Positions 1 to 7,977 of a DNA stretch of 64,000 bases are shown here, one piece after another. Positions within the stretch are counted from its first letter, which is position 1, and each line of letters opens with the position of its first letter. A model generated the notes under the pieces. That model was not told where the DNA came from. It made no database searches and worked only from the letters and a program-made list of their open reading frames with translations. Origin of the DNA: Paenibacillus rhizophilus (lineage in GTDB: Bacteria > Bacillota > Bacilli > Paenibacillales > Paenibacillaceae); assembly GCF_003854965.1 (NCBI RefSeq), contig NZ_RQPI01000001.1:682001-746000 (forward strand), read 5' to 3'. Made by a program: the position numbers and the translations under genes.

Positions 1-121
1 CGGGAGGAAATCCCGTTCGATTGTTCGGAAAGCAGAATTTAGCCTTTCGCCGAATCTATCCAGAGGAATTCCCGCTTATCCGGCCGCTTGGAGACGCTCA
101 TCCGGCGGTGCGCTTTCGAAT

Positions 122-169
122 GAACGGTTGCCGTCCTAATAAAGGATGCCGCAGCCGTTTCTTCTTGTA
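122..169 (+). repeat. Palindromic repeat, copy 1
   Basis: An imperfect inverted repeat with outer arms GAACGG and CCGTTTC and inner arm CCGTCC against GGATG, followed by the pyrimidine-rich tail TTTCTTCTTG. A close copy lies at 3526-3571. Both copies sit in intergenic DNA upstream of plus-strand genes. It may be a small dispersed hairpin element or a terminator relic. It matches no riboswitch class I recognise. Confidence 0.5.
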
Positions 170-181
170 TAAATAATGGTT

Positions 182-214
182 TTTAAGTTCTTTTTAAGAA
201 AAGTGGCGTATACT
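182..214 (+). promoter_or_regulatory. OmpR/PhoP-type operator and -10 box of LTA synthase gene
   Basis: TTTAAG occurs at 182-187 and again at 193-198, separated by five bases, so the repeat period is 11 bp. The -10 hexamer TATACT follows at 209-214, ten bases after the second repeat. The same layout occurs, with four repeats, before the DedA, glycosyltransferase and uppP genes. Binding by the response regulator encoded at 20331-21020 is inferred. Confidence 0.5.
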
Positions 215-246
215 GATTGTTTAGAAAAGAAAAGGAGAGGGTAAGG

Positions 247-2052
247 GTGCGTCATTATCTGCCCGGCAAACGGCTGGGAATCATGCTGCTGTCATTTTTG
301 ATCGGCGGATTTATACTGAACTTTATTATGCAGGCCGCTTCGTTTGGGATGGATGCTGGAAGCGTACTGAATTGGATATCGCAGTTCTATTGGCTTTATG
401 TGTTCGGCAGCCTGTTCTTTTTCTTTGTGCTGCTCGCCTTTGCGGCGGTCATTCCGAACGTGTATGCGGGTTCCTTGCTCGCCTTTATAGCATGTGCCAT
501 TCTGGGCATCGCCGATTACAAGAAGCTTACCACGACCGGGGAACCGCTGTTCCCGTGGGATTTGATGCTGGTCAAGAACGCTCAGGAGATGAGCAAGATT
601 ACCAAGGGAATGATTTCGCCGCTTGTGCTTGTCCTGGCTGTTGTACTTATTGCGGGATTGATCTTTCTTCTGCGCAAGCTGCCAAAGGTCAGAATGAGAC
701 TGGCGCTGCGGGCGGTGTTTACCGTTCTATCGGCCGCCGTGATTACCGGATTTATCATGATGGTCGACGGCCATTCGACGCTTGCGACCTCTATCCATTA
801 TCAGAACATTTACTGGAACCAGAAAGTGAATTATACTCAGAACGGTTTTTTGTTCGCTTTTACAGGCAACCTGAAGCAAAATTTGATGGACAAGCCGGAT
901 AGTTACAGTAAGGAAGCCATTGCTCAAATCGCCAAAAAGTACAGCGAAATGCCGGACGGCAGCACTTCCGCTGCTCCGGCTGAGAGTCCCAACATTATGT
1001 ACATGATGGACGAGGCCTTCTTTGATCCGACCCGGCTTCCATCTTTGACATTCAGCGAAGACCCTTTGAAGTTCATTCATCAAGAGGATAACAATACACC
1101 GTCCGGCTATATGCTGTCACCCGAGTTTGGGGGCAATACGGCCAATATCGAATTTGAGGCGCTGACGGGTTTGTCGATGTATTTTCTGAAAGACGGCTCC
1201 ATCCCTTACCAGCAGCGCATCGTCAAAATGTCCTCGCTGCCCTCGATCGTCAGCATTCTGAAAGACCGGGGATACCGGGCGCTCGCGGTCCATCCGTTCG
1301 ATGAAACGTTCTACAATCGGAACAAGGTTTATCCGGTTCTCGGTTTTGATCAATTCACTACCCAGAAAGAGATGACAAACGCCGAGCGGATTACGCCGGA
1401 CGGGTACATTTCCGATATGGCCGCCGTGAAAGAGGCCGTTCGCGAGCTGGAGAGCTCCGATCAGCCGACATTCCTGCACCTCGTTACGATGCAGAATCAT
1501 TTTCCGTTCGTCAAAGGCTCGAATGGACCGAACACGATTACGGTTAACGGGGTAAAGCCGGAACGGAAGGACGAGCTTGAAACGTATGTCCAGGATACGA
1601 AGCTGACCGACGAGGCGCTCGCCTATCTGGCCCAGGAACTGAAGTCGCTGAAGCGGCCTACAGTTGTCGTATTCTGGGGCGACCATCTTCCTGCGCTGTC
1701 GGCGGATATCTATACACAGGCCGGCTGGGACGCCAATCCCAGACTGAAGCACGAAACGAAGCTGATGGTTATGGCCAATTTCGATATCGGTAAGCAGCCT
1801 TTGGGCACACTCAGTCCCGCATTCTTCGGACCGACGGTCTTTAAGCTGTCGGGGCAGAAGATGCCGGCCTACTACAAGCTGCTGGAAAAGGTAAACGTGG
1901 AGCTTCCCGGATTAAGCAAAAGTGTGCTAATCGGCTCCTCCGGCGTCGTCACCGGGTTGACCGCGGAGCAGCAGGACTTGCTGAACGATTACCGGTTGGT
2001 GGAGTACGACATGCTTGAGGGAGAGAATTACTCGCAGGATTTGCTGTTTTAA
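247..2052 (+). CDS. LTA synthase family sulfatase-fold membrane protein
   Basis: A 601-residue protein of the lipoteichoic acid synthase family, which polymerises glycerol phosphate from phosphatidylglycerol on the outer membrane face. The N-terminal quarter has about five hydrophobic segments. The extracellular sulfatase-like domain begins near residue 250 with NIMYMMDEAFFDP, which supplies the metal-binding Glu. The nucleophile Thr lies in EFEALTGLS and the metal ligands Asp and His in WGDHLPAL. The GTG at 247 is preferred because AAGGAGAGG ends six bases before it; an upstream TTG at 217 lies before that site. Length fits the family. Whether it is the main LtaS or a paralog cannot be told from sequence. 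Confidence 0.9.
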   Translation: MRHYLPGKRLGIMLLSFLIGGFILNFIMQAASFGMDAGSVLNWISQFYWLYVFGSLFFFFVLLAFAAVIPNVYAGSLLAFIACAILGIADYKKLTTTGEPLFPWDLMLVKNAQEMSKITKGMISPLVLVLAVVLIAGLIFLLRKLPKVRMRLALRAVFTVLSAAVITGFIMMVDGHSTLATSIHYQNIYWNQKVNYTQNGFLFAFTGNLKQNLMDKPDSYSKEAIAQIAKKYSEMPDGSTSAAPAESPNIMYMMDEAFFDPTRLPSLTFSEDPLKFIHQEDNNTPSGYMLSPEFGGNTANIEFEALTGLSMYFLKDGSIPYQQRIVKMSSLPSIVSILKDRGYRALAVHPFDETFYNRNKVYPVLGFDQFTTQKEMTNAERITPDGYISDMAAVKEAVRELESSDQPTFLHLVTMQNHFPFVKGSNGPNTITVNGVKPERKDELETYVQDTKLTDEALAYLAQELKSLKRPTVVVFWGDHLPALSADIYTQAGWDANPRLKHETKLMVMANFDIGKQPLGTLSPAFFGPTVFKLSGQKMPAYYKLLEKVNVELPGLSKSVLIGSSGVVTGLTAEQQDLLNDYRLVEYDMLEGENYSQDLLF

Positions 2053-2070
2053 TAAGTGGATTCAGAAAAA

Positions 2071-2104
2071 AACGGATGCGGCCCACACGGGCTTGGCATC
2101 CGTT
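2071..2104. terminator. Bidirectional terminator
   Basis: AACGGATGC at 2071-2079 pairs with GCATCCGTT at 2096-2104, flanked by A-rich and T-rich stretches. It lies between the converging LTA synthase and aldo/keto reductase genes and can serve both. Confidence 0.8.
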
Positions 2105-2127
2105 TCTATTTACAGACCTACTTCTGC

Positions 2128-3108
2128 TTACGCAAACCCCGTTACCGGATGCGGCACATACGGCTCTTCCAGCCTCAGGATTTCCTCATCGGTCAGCCGG
2201 ATTTCCAGAGCCGCCGCCGCATCCTCCAAATGATGAGGTTTGGTCGCTCCGATAATAGGTGCGGTTACCGGCTTCTTCTGGAGTACCCAGGCCAGCGCGA
2301 TTTGCGCCCGGGGAACACCGCGGTCTTCGGCGATTTCCTTGACGACTGCGGCGACCTTGCGGTCGGCGTCTTCAGTGGCGGCGTACAGCGATCTGCCAAA
2401 GATATCACTCTCCGAACGATTGCTCGTCTCTTCCCAGTCCCGGGTGAGCCGCCCGCGCGCCAGCGGACTCCACGGGATGACGCCGATATTCTCTTCTTCG
2501 CACAGCGGAAGCATTTCGCGTTCCTCTTCCCGGTACAGCAGATTCAGATAGTTCTGCATGCTGACGAACCGAGTCCAGCCGTTTCGTTCTGCGGTGAACA
2601 ATGCCTTCTGAAACTGCCAGGCATACATGGAGGAAGCTCCGATATAACGGACTTTGCCCGATTTAACGACATCGTGCAGGGCTTCCATCGTTTCTTCAAT
2701 CGGCGTTTCGTAGTCCCAGCGGTGAATCTGATACAAATCGACGTAATCCGTCCCCAGCCGGCGCAGACTGTGGTCGATTTCCGACAGAATCGCTTTGCGG
2801 GATAAGCCTTTCCCGTTAGGGCCCTTGCGCATCTGGCCGTGAACCTTGGTCGCGATCACGACTTCATCCCGGCTTGCATAATCCTTCAGCGCTCTGCCGA
2901 CAATTTCCTCGCTCGATCCATCCGAGTAGATATTGGCGGAATCGAAAAAATTGATGCCGAGCTCCAGCGCTCTTTTGATAAAGGGGCGGCTTTGCTCCTC
3001 ATTCAGTGTCCATTCATGGTTGCCGCGTGCAGGATCTCCGTAACTCATGCACCCCAAAGCCAAGCGGGATACCTCTAGCCCGGTTTTTCCGAGTTTTGCA
3101 AATTGCAT
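2128..3108 (-). CDS. Aldo/keto reductase
   Basis: A 326-residue NADP-dependent aldo/keto reductase with a TIM-barrel fold. The catalytic Asp and Tyr are in FFDSANIYSDGSSEE, the Lys in VVIATKV, and the His in YQIHRWD. The C-terminal PIIGATKPHHLED matches the cofactor-binding loop of the family. The closest group is the YajO/Tas-like reductases that act on small aldehydes or sugars; the substrate is not predictable. The ATG at 3108 follows a GGAAAGGATG-type ribosome site. It is monocistronic and ends at the shared terminator. Confidence 0.9.
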   Translation of the reverse strand: MQFAKLGKTGLEVSRLALGCMSYGDPARGNHEWTLNEEQSRPFIKRALELGINFFDSANIYSDGSSEEIVGRALKDYASRDEVVIATKVHGQMRKGPNGKGLSRKAILSEIDHSLRRLGTDYVDLYQIHRWDYETPIEETMEALHDVVKSGKVRYIGASSMYAWQFQKALFTAERNGWTRFVSMQNYLNLLYREEEREMLPLCEEENIGVIPWSPLARGRLTRDWEETSNRSESDIFGRSLYAATEDADRKVAAVVKEIAEDRGVPRAQIALAWVLQKKPVTAPIIGATKPHHLEDAAAALEIRLTDEEILRLEEPYVPHPVTGFA

Positions 3109-3345
3109 GCCATTTCTTCATCCTTTCCATTGGAGGTTATGGTCGATGATCGAATCTGTGCTGCAAGTCTCAAATCTAGTTTAGCCGGGCTCAGGAGCTG
3201 GCGCAAATGTTTGAGTCTGCTTCATAAGTCCGAATATCTGCCAGCGCCGCCTCATATTCTGGTTTATGGGGGAACGTAGCAATTGTCCTTGGGAGAGGAA
3301 AACCGTCCGAACAGCCATCCTTTAAAGGGAATGGAGGCGGACGTA

Positions 3346-3426
3346 ATGAGTCTGGAACAGCTCATTTCATTGCTCGTTCTTGTCGTTATGATTATAGAAT
3401 TGGCTCTTGGCAAGAAAAATTCATAA
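3346..3426 (+). CDS. 26-residue hydrophobic peptide, TxpA/holin-like toxin candidate
   Basis: A short ORF, MSLEQLISLLVLVVMIIEL followed by ALGKKNS, with GGAGG eight bases before the ATG and a strong terminator just after the stop. It has one predicted membrane helix and a basic tail. This is the layout of the putative holin-like toxins (TxpA/BsrG type I toxins) common in Bacilli. Those toxins are repressed by an antisense RNA. A long hairpin and possible minus-strand promoter elements lie just downstream, but no antitoxin is demonstrated. Toxicity is inferred from form only. Confidence 0.6.
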   Translation: MSLEQLISLLVLVVMIIELALGKKNS

Positions 3427-3446
3427 CGATGCAACCCATTATTGCG

Positions 3447-3469
3447 GCCCGCAGCTTTGCGGGCTTTTT
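3447..3469 (+). terminator. Terminator of the small toxin-like gene
   Basis: GCCCGCA at 3447-3453 pairs perfectly with TGCGGGC at 3458-3464 across a four-base loop, followed by TTTTTC. It lies 21 bases after the stop codon of the 26-residue gene. Confidence 0.85.
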
Positions 3470-3471
3470 CT

Positions 3472-3519
3472 AAATATAAGAATGTATAAGCTGTGCGCTT
3501 ATCATTTTGTCTTATATTT
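3472..3519. other. Long perfect-armed hairpin of unknown role
   Basis: AAATATAAGA at 3472-3481 pairs with TCTTATATTT at 3510-3519. Inside it, ATAAGC pairs with GCTTAT. There is no T-tract on either side that makes it a clear terminator. Given its place behind a type I toxin-like gene, it could be part of an antisense RNA or its promoter; this is inference. Confidence 0.5.
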
Positions 3520-3525
3520 CTACGA

Positions 3526-3571
3526 GAAACGGTACCGTCCCTAAAAGGACGGCGAAGCCGTTTCTTCTTGT
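3526..3571 (+). repeat. Palindromic repeat, copy 2
   Basis: GAAACGG pairs with CCGTTTC and CCGTCC with GGACGG, followed by TTCTTG. It shares the right half GCCGTTTCTTCTTGT exactly, and the overall plan, with the copy at 122-169. It lies about 125 bases upstream of the heme biosynthesis operon. Confidence 0.55.
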
Positions 3572-3695
3572 GTTGGGGTAACCCGAATTAGCACTAATAC
3601 GGCGCATGATCAAGAAAAAAGCGCATATCCTGCTTTTGGGAAATTAGGTATCATGATTAGGATTGTATCAAAATCCAGGGAAACGAGGGCCTTCA

Positions 3696-4868
3696 ATGAT
3701 TAATTTATCGAAACTGCTGACGGGTATGAAGGGAGAAGGGGATGACCTGCGCTATGCAATCAAGCAGGGAGCGAAACCGCATGGCGTTTCCGCAGGGAGA
3801 GGGCCGGTCGTCGTCTGGAATATGACACGGGCTTGCAACCTGAGCTGTAAACATTGTTATGCCAATGCCTGCCCAGCCCAGGACCCCGATGAAATGACAA
3901 CAGAAGAAGCGAAGCAATTTATTGAAGACCTGGCTGCATTCCATGTGCCTGTCCTGCTCTTTTCCGGCGGTGAGCCTCTGATCCGCAAGGATATTTTTGA
4001 TCTGATTTCTTTTGCGGCGAGTAAAGGGCTGCGACCGGTTATATCTACAAACGGCACACTTATAACTCCAGACAAAGCGAAAATGTTAAAAGAAGCGGGA
4101 GTCGGCTATGTCGGTGTCAGTCTGGACGGGCTTACAGAACGTCACGATGAATTCCGGGGGCGCAAGGGCTCTTTTGAACAGGCGCTGGCCGGTATCCGCA
4201 ACTGCCTGTCTATCGGCCAAAAGGTAGGAGTCCGGTTCACCATCAGCAAGCATACATACGGCGACCTGGACGGAATCCTTGATCTAATCGAACGGGAAAA
4301 TATCCCCCGGGCCTGCTTCTATCATCTTGTGTATTCCGGCCGCGGGAGCGCTCTCCAGAAGGAGGATGTGACCCATGAGCAGTCACGCGATGCGCTGAAT
4401 CGGATTATGGCCAAAACGCTCGATTTGCACCATAAAGGCAAGCAGGTGGAACTGCTTACCGTCGATAATCATGCGGATGGAGTCTACTTATACCAGTGGA
4501 TGATGGAACGAGACCCCGAGCGCGCGGCAGAACTGCTTGGACTGCTTCGGCGAAACGGAGGCAACCGGTCCGGAGTGGCCATCGGCTGCGTCGATTGGCA
4601 CGGTAATGTCTATCCCGACCAGTTCACCAGAGATATTGAAATCGGCAATATCCGCACGCAAAAGTTCAGTGAAATCTGGCGTGATGCGGCGCACCCGGTC
4701 ATGGCGGGGCTTCGTGATCGCAAACCTTTGCTGAAAGGACGCTGCCGGGAATGTAATTGGCTTGATATCTGCAACGGTAACTTCCGGGCCCGCGCTTCGG
4801 TTAGCGGTGATTTCTGGGCGGAGGACCCGTCCTGTTATTTAACCGACCGCGAAATTGGAATTGTATAG
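3696..4868 (+). CDS. ahbC: 12,18-didecarboxysiroheme deacetylase (radical SAM, NirJ1-like)
   Basis: A 390-residue radical SAM enzyme with the 4Fe-4S motif CNLSCKHC near residue 45 and the SAM-binding GGEPL motif. A C-terminal Cys-rich SPASM-like region (CRECNWLDIC) holds auxiliary clusters. In the alternative heme pathway AhbC removes the acetate side chains of didecarboxysiroheme to give Fe-coproporphyrin III. The assignment rests on the co-occurrence of ahbD and an ahbA/B gene directly downstream and on the NirJ1-like length. The ATG at 3696 has GAGGG six bases upstream; the longer frame from 3663 lacks a ribosome site. It is the first gene of the operon. Confidence 0.85.
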   Translation: MINLSKLLTGMKGEGDDLRYAIKQGAKPHGVSAGRGPVVVWNMTRACNLSCKHCYANACPAQDPDEMTTEEAKQFIEDLAAFHVPVLLFSGGEPLIRKDIFDLISFAASKGLRPVISTNGTLITPDKAKMLKEAGVGYVGVSLDGLTERHDEFRGRKGSFEQALAGIRNCLSIGQKVGVRFTISKHTYGDLDGILDLIERENIPRACFYHLVYSGRGSALQKEDVTHEQSRDALNRIMAKTLDLHHKGKQVELLTVDNHADGVYLYQWMMERDPERAAELLGLLRRNGGNRSGVAIGCVDWHGNVYPDQFTRDIEIGNIRTQKFSEIWRDAAHPVMAGLRDRKPLLKGRCRECNWLDICNGNFRARASVSGDFWAEDPSCYLTDREIGIV

Positions 4869-4949
4869 GGAAATAGGATTCGTATAGGGAAATAGAAATC
4901 GAATAGAAAGATTGGAATCATATCAACGGTGGGGAGGGACTGAACAATT

Positions 4950-5951
4950 ATGCTCGTATCCTGGAATGTGACCAAACGATGCAATTTGTACTGCGAACAC
5001 TGCTACCGCGACTCCGGACCGGCTTCGTCTGTCGAAGATGACCTGACGACGGAAGAAGGACGACAGCTTATTGATGAGATCAAGGCAGCCGCATTCCGGC
5101 TGCTCATACTGAGCGGCGGCGAACCGCTGATCCGCGACGATCTGTGCGAATTGATCGCTTACGCTTCAAGTATCGGACTCCGCCCCGCGCTCGGCAGCAA
5201 CGGCACCCTTCTGACCGCCGCCAAAGCCGCCGAGTTGAAGAAAGCGGGCCTTGGAGGGATTGCCATCAGTATCGACAGCGCCACGCCGGAGCATCATAAC
5301 CGGTTCCGAAATGCGCCCGAGGGCTGGCAGCAGGCGGTACAAGGCATCCATTATGCCCGTGAAGCCGGACTCCGGGTGCAGATCAACATGACGCTGACCG
5401 CCGACAATATGGATGATTTCGACCAGTTAGCCCAGCTTGCTGAGGAGCTGAATGTCGCCTCTTTGCACCCATTTTTTCTCGTTCCGACTGGACGGGCCGT
5501 AAATATCGAGGAGGACGGATTGAAACAGGAGCGTTATTATTCGGTTCTGCGCAGCGTTCTGGCTAAACAAAAATCATCGCCGCTTGAAATCAAACCGACA
5601 TGCGCTCCCCAGTTCATGCCGCTGGCCAAAAGCATGGGCCTGGATATGCGTTATACACGCGGCTGTCTCGCCGGGGTTGCGTATTGTTCGGTGCTGCCGA
5701 ACGGCGAAGTCCATATTTGTCCTTACCTGCCGGTCAAGGTAGGGAATGTCCGTGAGCAGCCATTTGATGAAATATGGAGGGACAATCCGGTATTTAAGGA
5801 TTTAAGGAACTTTATGGAGTACGAGGGAGCATGCGGCTCCTGTCCCGATGTTAATATTTGCGGCGGCTGCCGTGCCCGATCGTACTATTACAGCGGGGGC
5901 AATTTCATGGCAGAAGAGCCGTGGTGTTACAAAAGAACGGCGGCGCTGTAA
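4950..5951 (+). CDS. ahbD: Heme synthase AhbD-like radical SAM protein (NirJ2-like)
   Basis: A 333-residue radical SAM protein with CNLYCEHC near residue 11, SGGEPL, and a Cys-rich C-terminus (CGSCPDVNICGGC and a final PWC), which indicates a SPASM domain. AhbD oxidatively decarboxylates Fe-coproporphyrin III to protoheme. GGGGAGGG lies about eleven bases before the ATG. It follows ahbC by 81 bases and precedes the siroheme decarboxylase by 17, so the three form an operon. AhbC and AhbD are paralogs; which does which step is assigned from order and length and could be reversed. Confidence 0.82.
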   Translation: MLVSWNVTKRCNLYCEHCYRDSGPASSVEDDLTTEEGRQLIDEIKAAAFRLLILSGGEPLIRDDLCELIAYASSIGLRPALGSNGTLLTAAKAAELKKAGLGGIAISIDSATPEHHNRFRNAPEGWQQAVQGIHYAREAGLRVQINMTLTADNMDDFDQLAQLAEELNVASLHPFFLVPTGRAVNIEEDGLKQERYYSVLRSVLAKQKSSPLEIKPTCAPQFMPLAKSMGLDMRYTRGCLAGVAYCSVLPNGEVHICPYLPVKVGNVREQPFDEIWRDNPVFKDLRNFMEYEGACGSCPDVNICGGCRARSYYYSGGNFMAEEPWCYKRTAAL

Positions 5952-5968
5952 GCCGGGGAGGGGAAGCA

Positions 5969-6958
5969 TTGGAACTGGATGTGAAGGATAGAAAGCTGCT
6001 GAATCGGCTGCAAATCGAGCTTCCTCTGGTCAGACACCCTTGGAGGCTCATTGCGGAAGAACTGGAAATACAACAGGAAGATGTGTTGGAAAGGCTGGAA
6101 AGGCTGAAGAAAGAAGGATTTATCCGGCGGATCGGCGGGATATTTAATCCGGCCGGGCTAGGGTTTAAGGGCTGCTTGTATGCGATGAGAGTGGAAGAAT
6201 CTCTATTTTATCCTACAGCCGCTGTCGTCAACAGCTTTAGAGGCGTTACCCATAACTACCGAAGGCACAGCAGGTTGAATATGTGGTTCACACTGACCGC
6301 CCGAACGGAGGAGGAACGGGGAGCCATACTTGAAGCAATCCGTGAGGCGGCGGGTCGGCCGCAGCTGTATGAATTTCCCGCCGAGCAGGTGTTTAAGCTG
6401 AAGGTTTTTCTCAATATGGAAGAAATGGCTGCGTCTTCGGCTATGACACCCGGTCAGGTTGGAAATAAGACATTAAGCCTCTATAAGGAGCACCAAGAAA
6501 TCGAGAGTTCGGATTTGCATCTGATTCGTGAGCTTCAGGGTGATCTGCCGCTGTTACCCGAGCCGTATACTGAAATTGCCCGTAAGACAGGCTTCAGTTT
6601 GGAAGAGGTATTCTTACGCTTGCAGGCCCTTCAGGCCGGCGGGGCATTAAAAAGAATCGGAGCCGTCCTTAGACACAGGGAAGCCGGATTTACTGCCAAT
6701 GGCCTGTTTGTCAGCGTGCTCCCCGCGGAGCGTATTCCGGAGGCAGGGGAAAGGCTGGCCGGCTATGCGGAAGTCAGTCACTGTTACAAGCGCCGGGCTC
6801 ATCCCGATTGGCCCTATAATCTATATGCCATGATTCATGGTCCGGATGAAACGGCCGTGCGGAAAATCGCGGAACATTTCATAAGGCAGGAAGGCATTTC
6901 GGAGTATGACATCCTCTTTAGCACGGAGGAATTGAAGAAGACGAGTTTTTCTATCTAA
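5969..6958 (+). CDS. ahbAB: Siroheme decarboxylase, AhbA-AhbB fusion (Lrp/AsnC-like)
   Basis: A 329-residue protein made of two tandem Lrp/AsnC-like units. Unit one (residues 1-150) starts LDVKDRKLLNRLQIELPLV and contains RRIGGIFNP and HNYRRHSRLNMWFTL. Unit two (residues 170-325) repeats the plan with KRIGAVLRHREAGF and HCYKRRAHPDWPYNLYAM. AhbA and AhbB are usually separate subunits that decarboxylate siroheme; here they are one chain, as in NirDL-type proteins. The TTG at 5969 is chosen because GGGGAGGGG precedes it; upstream codons overlap ahbD. This is the first step of the pathway completed by the two upstream genes. Confidence 0.85.
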   Translation: MELDVKDRKLLNRLQIELPLVRHPWRLIAEELEIQQEDVLERLERLKKEGFIRRIGGIFNPAGLGFKGCLYAMRVEESLFYPTAAVVNSFRGVTHNYRRHSRLNMWFTLTARTEEERGAILEAIREAAGRPQLYEFPAEQVFKLKVFLNMEEMAASSAMTPGQVGNKTLSLYKEHQEIESSDLHLIRELQGDLPLLPEPYTEIARKTGFSLEEVFLRLQALQAGGALKRIGAVLRHREAGFTANGLFVSVLPAERIPEAGERLAGYAEVSHCYKRRAHPDWPYNLYAMIHGPDETAVRKIAEHFIRQEGISEYDILFSTEELKKTSFSI

Positions 6959-6980
6959 ACAAGGCGAGGTAATCCTTAAA

Positions 6981-7373
6981 GTGAAACGCGGAGATCTATA
7001 CATCATATTGCTGGGACTGCTGCTTGCCGGTTCAATTTACGGATTCAAATGGCTCCAGATGGACCATAGCGCATACAAGCCAGGAGATCTGATGGCTCGG
7101 ATTACGGTGAACGGCAAGCTGTACAAGAACGTCGCCTTAACGGATAAAGTGGAAATCATCGATATCAAAACGGGCTTCGGCCATAATACGCTTAAGGTAT
7201 TCAATTATGGAATTCAGATGATCTACTCGGACGCGCCGAAACGTATCGCGCTGGATATGGGCTTTATCTCCAAACCGTATCAGCAGATTATTTGCATTCC
7301 GACCCGTGTTTACGTGGAAGTGTTCAATCCTCATGGGCAGCCTTCCAAGGATGAACTCGATGCCGTTATTTGA
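6981..7373 (+). CDS. NusG domain II-containing membrane-anchored protein
   Basis: A 130-residue protein with an N-terminal signal anchor (residues 7-24, LYIILLGLLLAGSIYGF) followed by a compact domain of the NusG domain II (DUF1312) type, seen in ITVNGKLYKNVAL and QQIICIPTRVYVEV. This is a small extracytoplasmic beta fold, unrelated in function to transcription factor NusG. It starts at GTG 6981, 22 bases after ahbAB, and ends at a good terminator. That makes it the likely last gene of the heme operon. The role is unknown; relatives often sit near redox or FMN-transfer genes. Confidence 0.75.
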   Translation: MKRGDLYIILLGLLLAGSIYGFKWLQMDHSAYKPGDLMARITVNGKLYKNVALTDKVEIIDIKTGFGHNTLKVFNYGIQMIYSDAPKRIALDMGFISKPYQQIICIPTRVYVEVFNPHGQPSKDELDAVI

Positions 7374-7398
7374 CGAAACCTTGGTTACACGCAATATG

Positions 7399-7440
7399 CA
7401 GGCCATGGATCACATTAATGTGGTTCATGGCCTGTTTTCT
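7399..7440 (+). terminator. Terminator of the heme operon
   Basis: CAGGCCATG at 7399-7407 pairs with CATGGCCTG at 7426-7434. The inner arms GATCACATT and AATGTGGTT extend the stem, and TTTTCT follows. Confidence 0.85.
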
Positions 7441-7536
7441 CTCTTCTCATAACATTTAGGACATATGTCCTTCCCAAAAAATCGGAGATATCATTTAATT
7501 AGGATCAGAGTTAACATCAGAAGAGAGGTAAAAGAA

Positions 7537-7962
7537 ATGAGAGGGCTGTTATTTGCATTTTTGGGCGGAGCCTTTATTACGCTGCAAGGAGTAGCCAATT
7601 CAAGGATCAGCCAGGATATTGGGACATGGCAAGCGGCAACGGTTACCCAGTTAACCGGATTCCTGATGGCTTTATTGATACTGCTCGTTGTTCGAGACGG
7701 AAACCGGCAGGGGTTGAAGCAGGTCAAACCGTTATATCTTATAGGCGGATCGATGGCGGCTGTCATTATTTTCAGCGAAGTCACGGCGATTCACAAAGTC
7801 GGAGTTACATTTACCATATCCGCTCTGCTAATTGCCCAGCTGTGTCTGACCTTTTTAATCGATACGAACGGGTGGTTCAGCGTGATGAAGCGGAAGATGA
7901 AGCTGCCGCAGTTCATCGGCCTGGGGTTGATGATTGCCGGTGTAATCATTCTTAAATTTTGA
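7537..7962 (+). CDS. YdcZ-family (DUF606) DMT transporter, first of a pair
   Basis: A 141-residue protein with four or five membrane helices and the family signature LLFAFLGGAFITLQGVANSRI. YdcZ/DUF606 proteins are half-size relatives of EamA drug/metabolite transporters and often occur as adjacent pairs. The ATG at 7537 follows AGAGGT; the longer frame from 7465 adds a non-family basic stretch. It is 15 bases before a Crp/Fnr gene, which is 12 bases before a second YdcZ gene. The two membrane proteins may form a heteromer. The substrate is unknown. Confidence 0.8.
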   Translation: MRGLLFAFLGGAFITLQGVANSRISQDIGTWQAATVTQLTGFLMALLILLVVRDGNRQGLKQVKPLYLIGGSMAAVIIFSEVTAIHKVGVTFTISALLIAQLCLTFLIDTNGWFSVMKRKMKLPQFIGLGLMIAGVIILKF

Positions 7963-7977
7963 GGTGAAAGCAGGATC

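Noticed and set aside
2056..2805. 249-residue plus-strand reading frame
   Set aside because: Antisense shadow of the aldo/keto reductase, and it runs through the bidirectional terminator.
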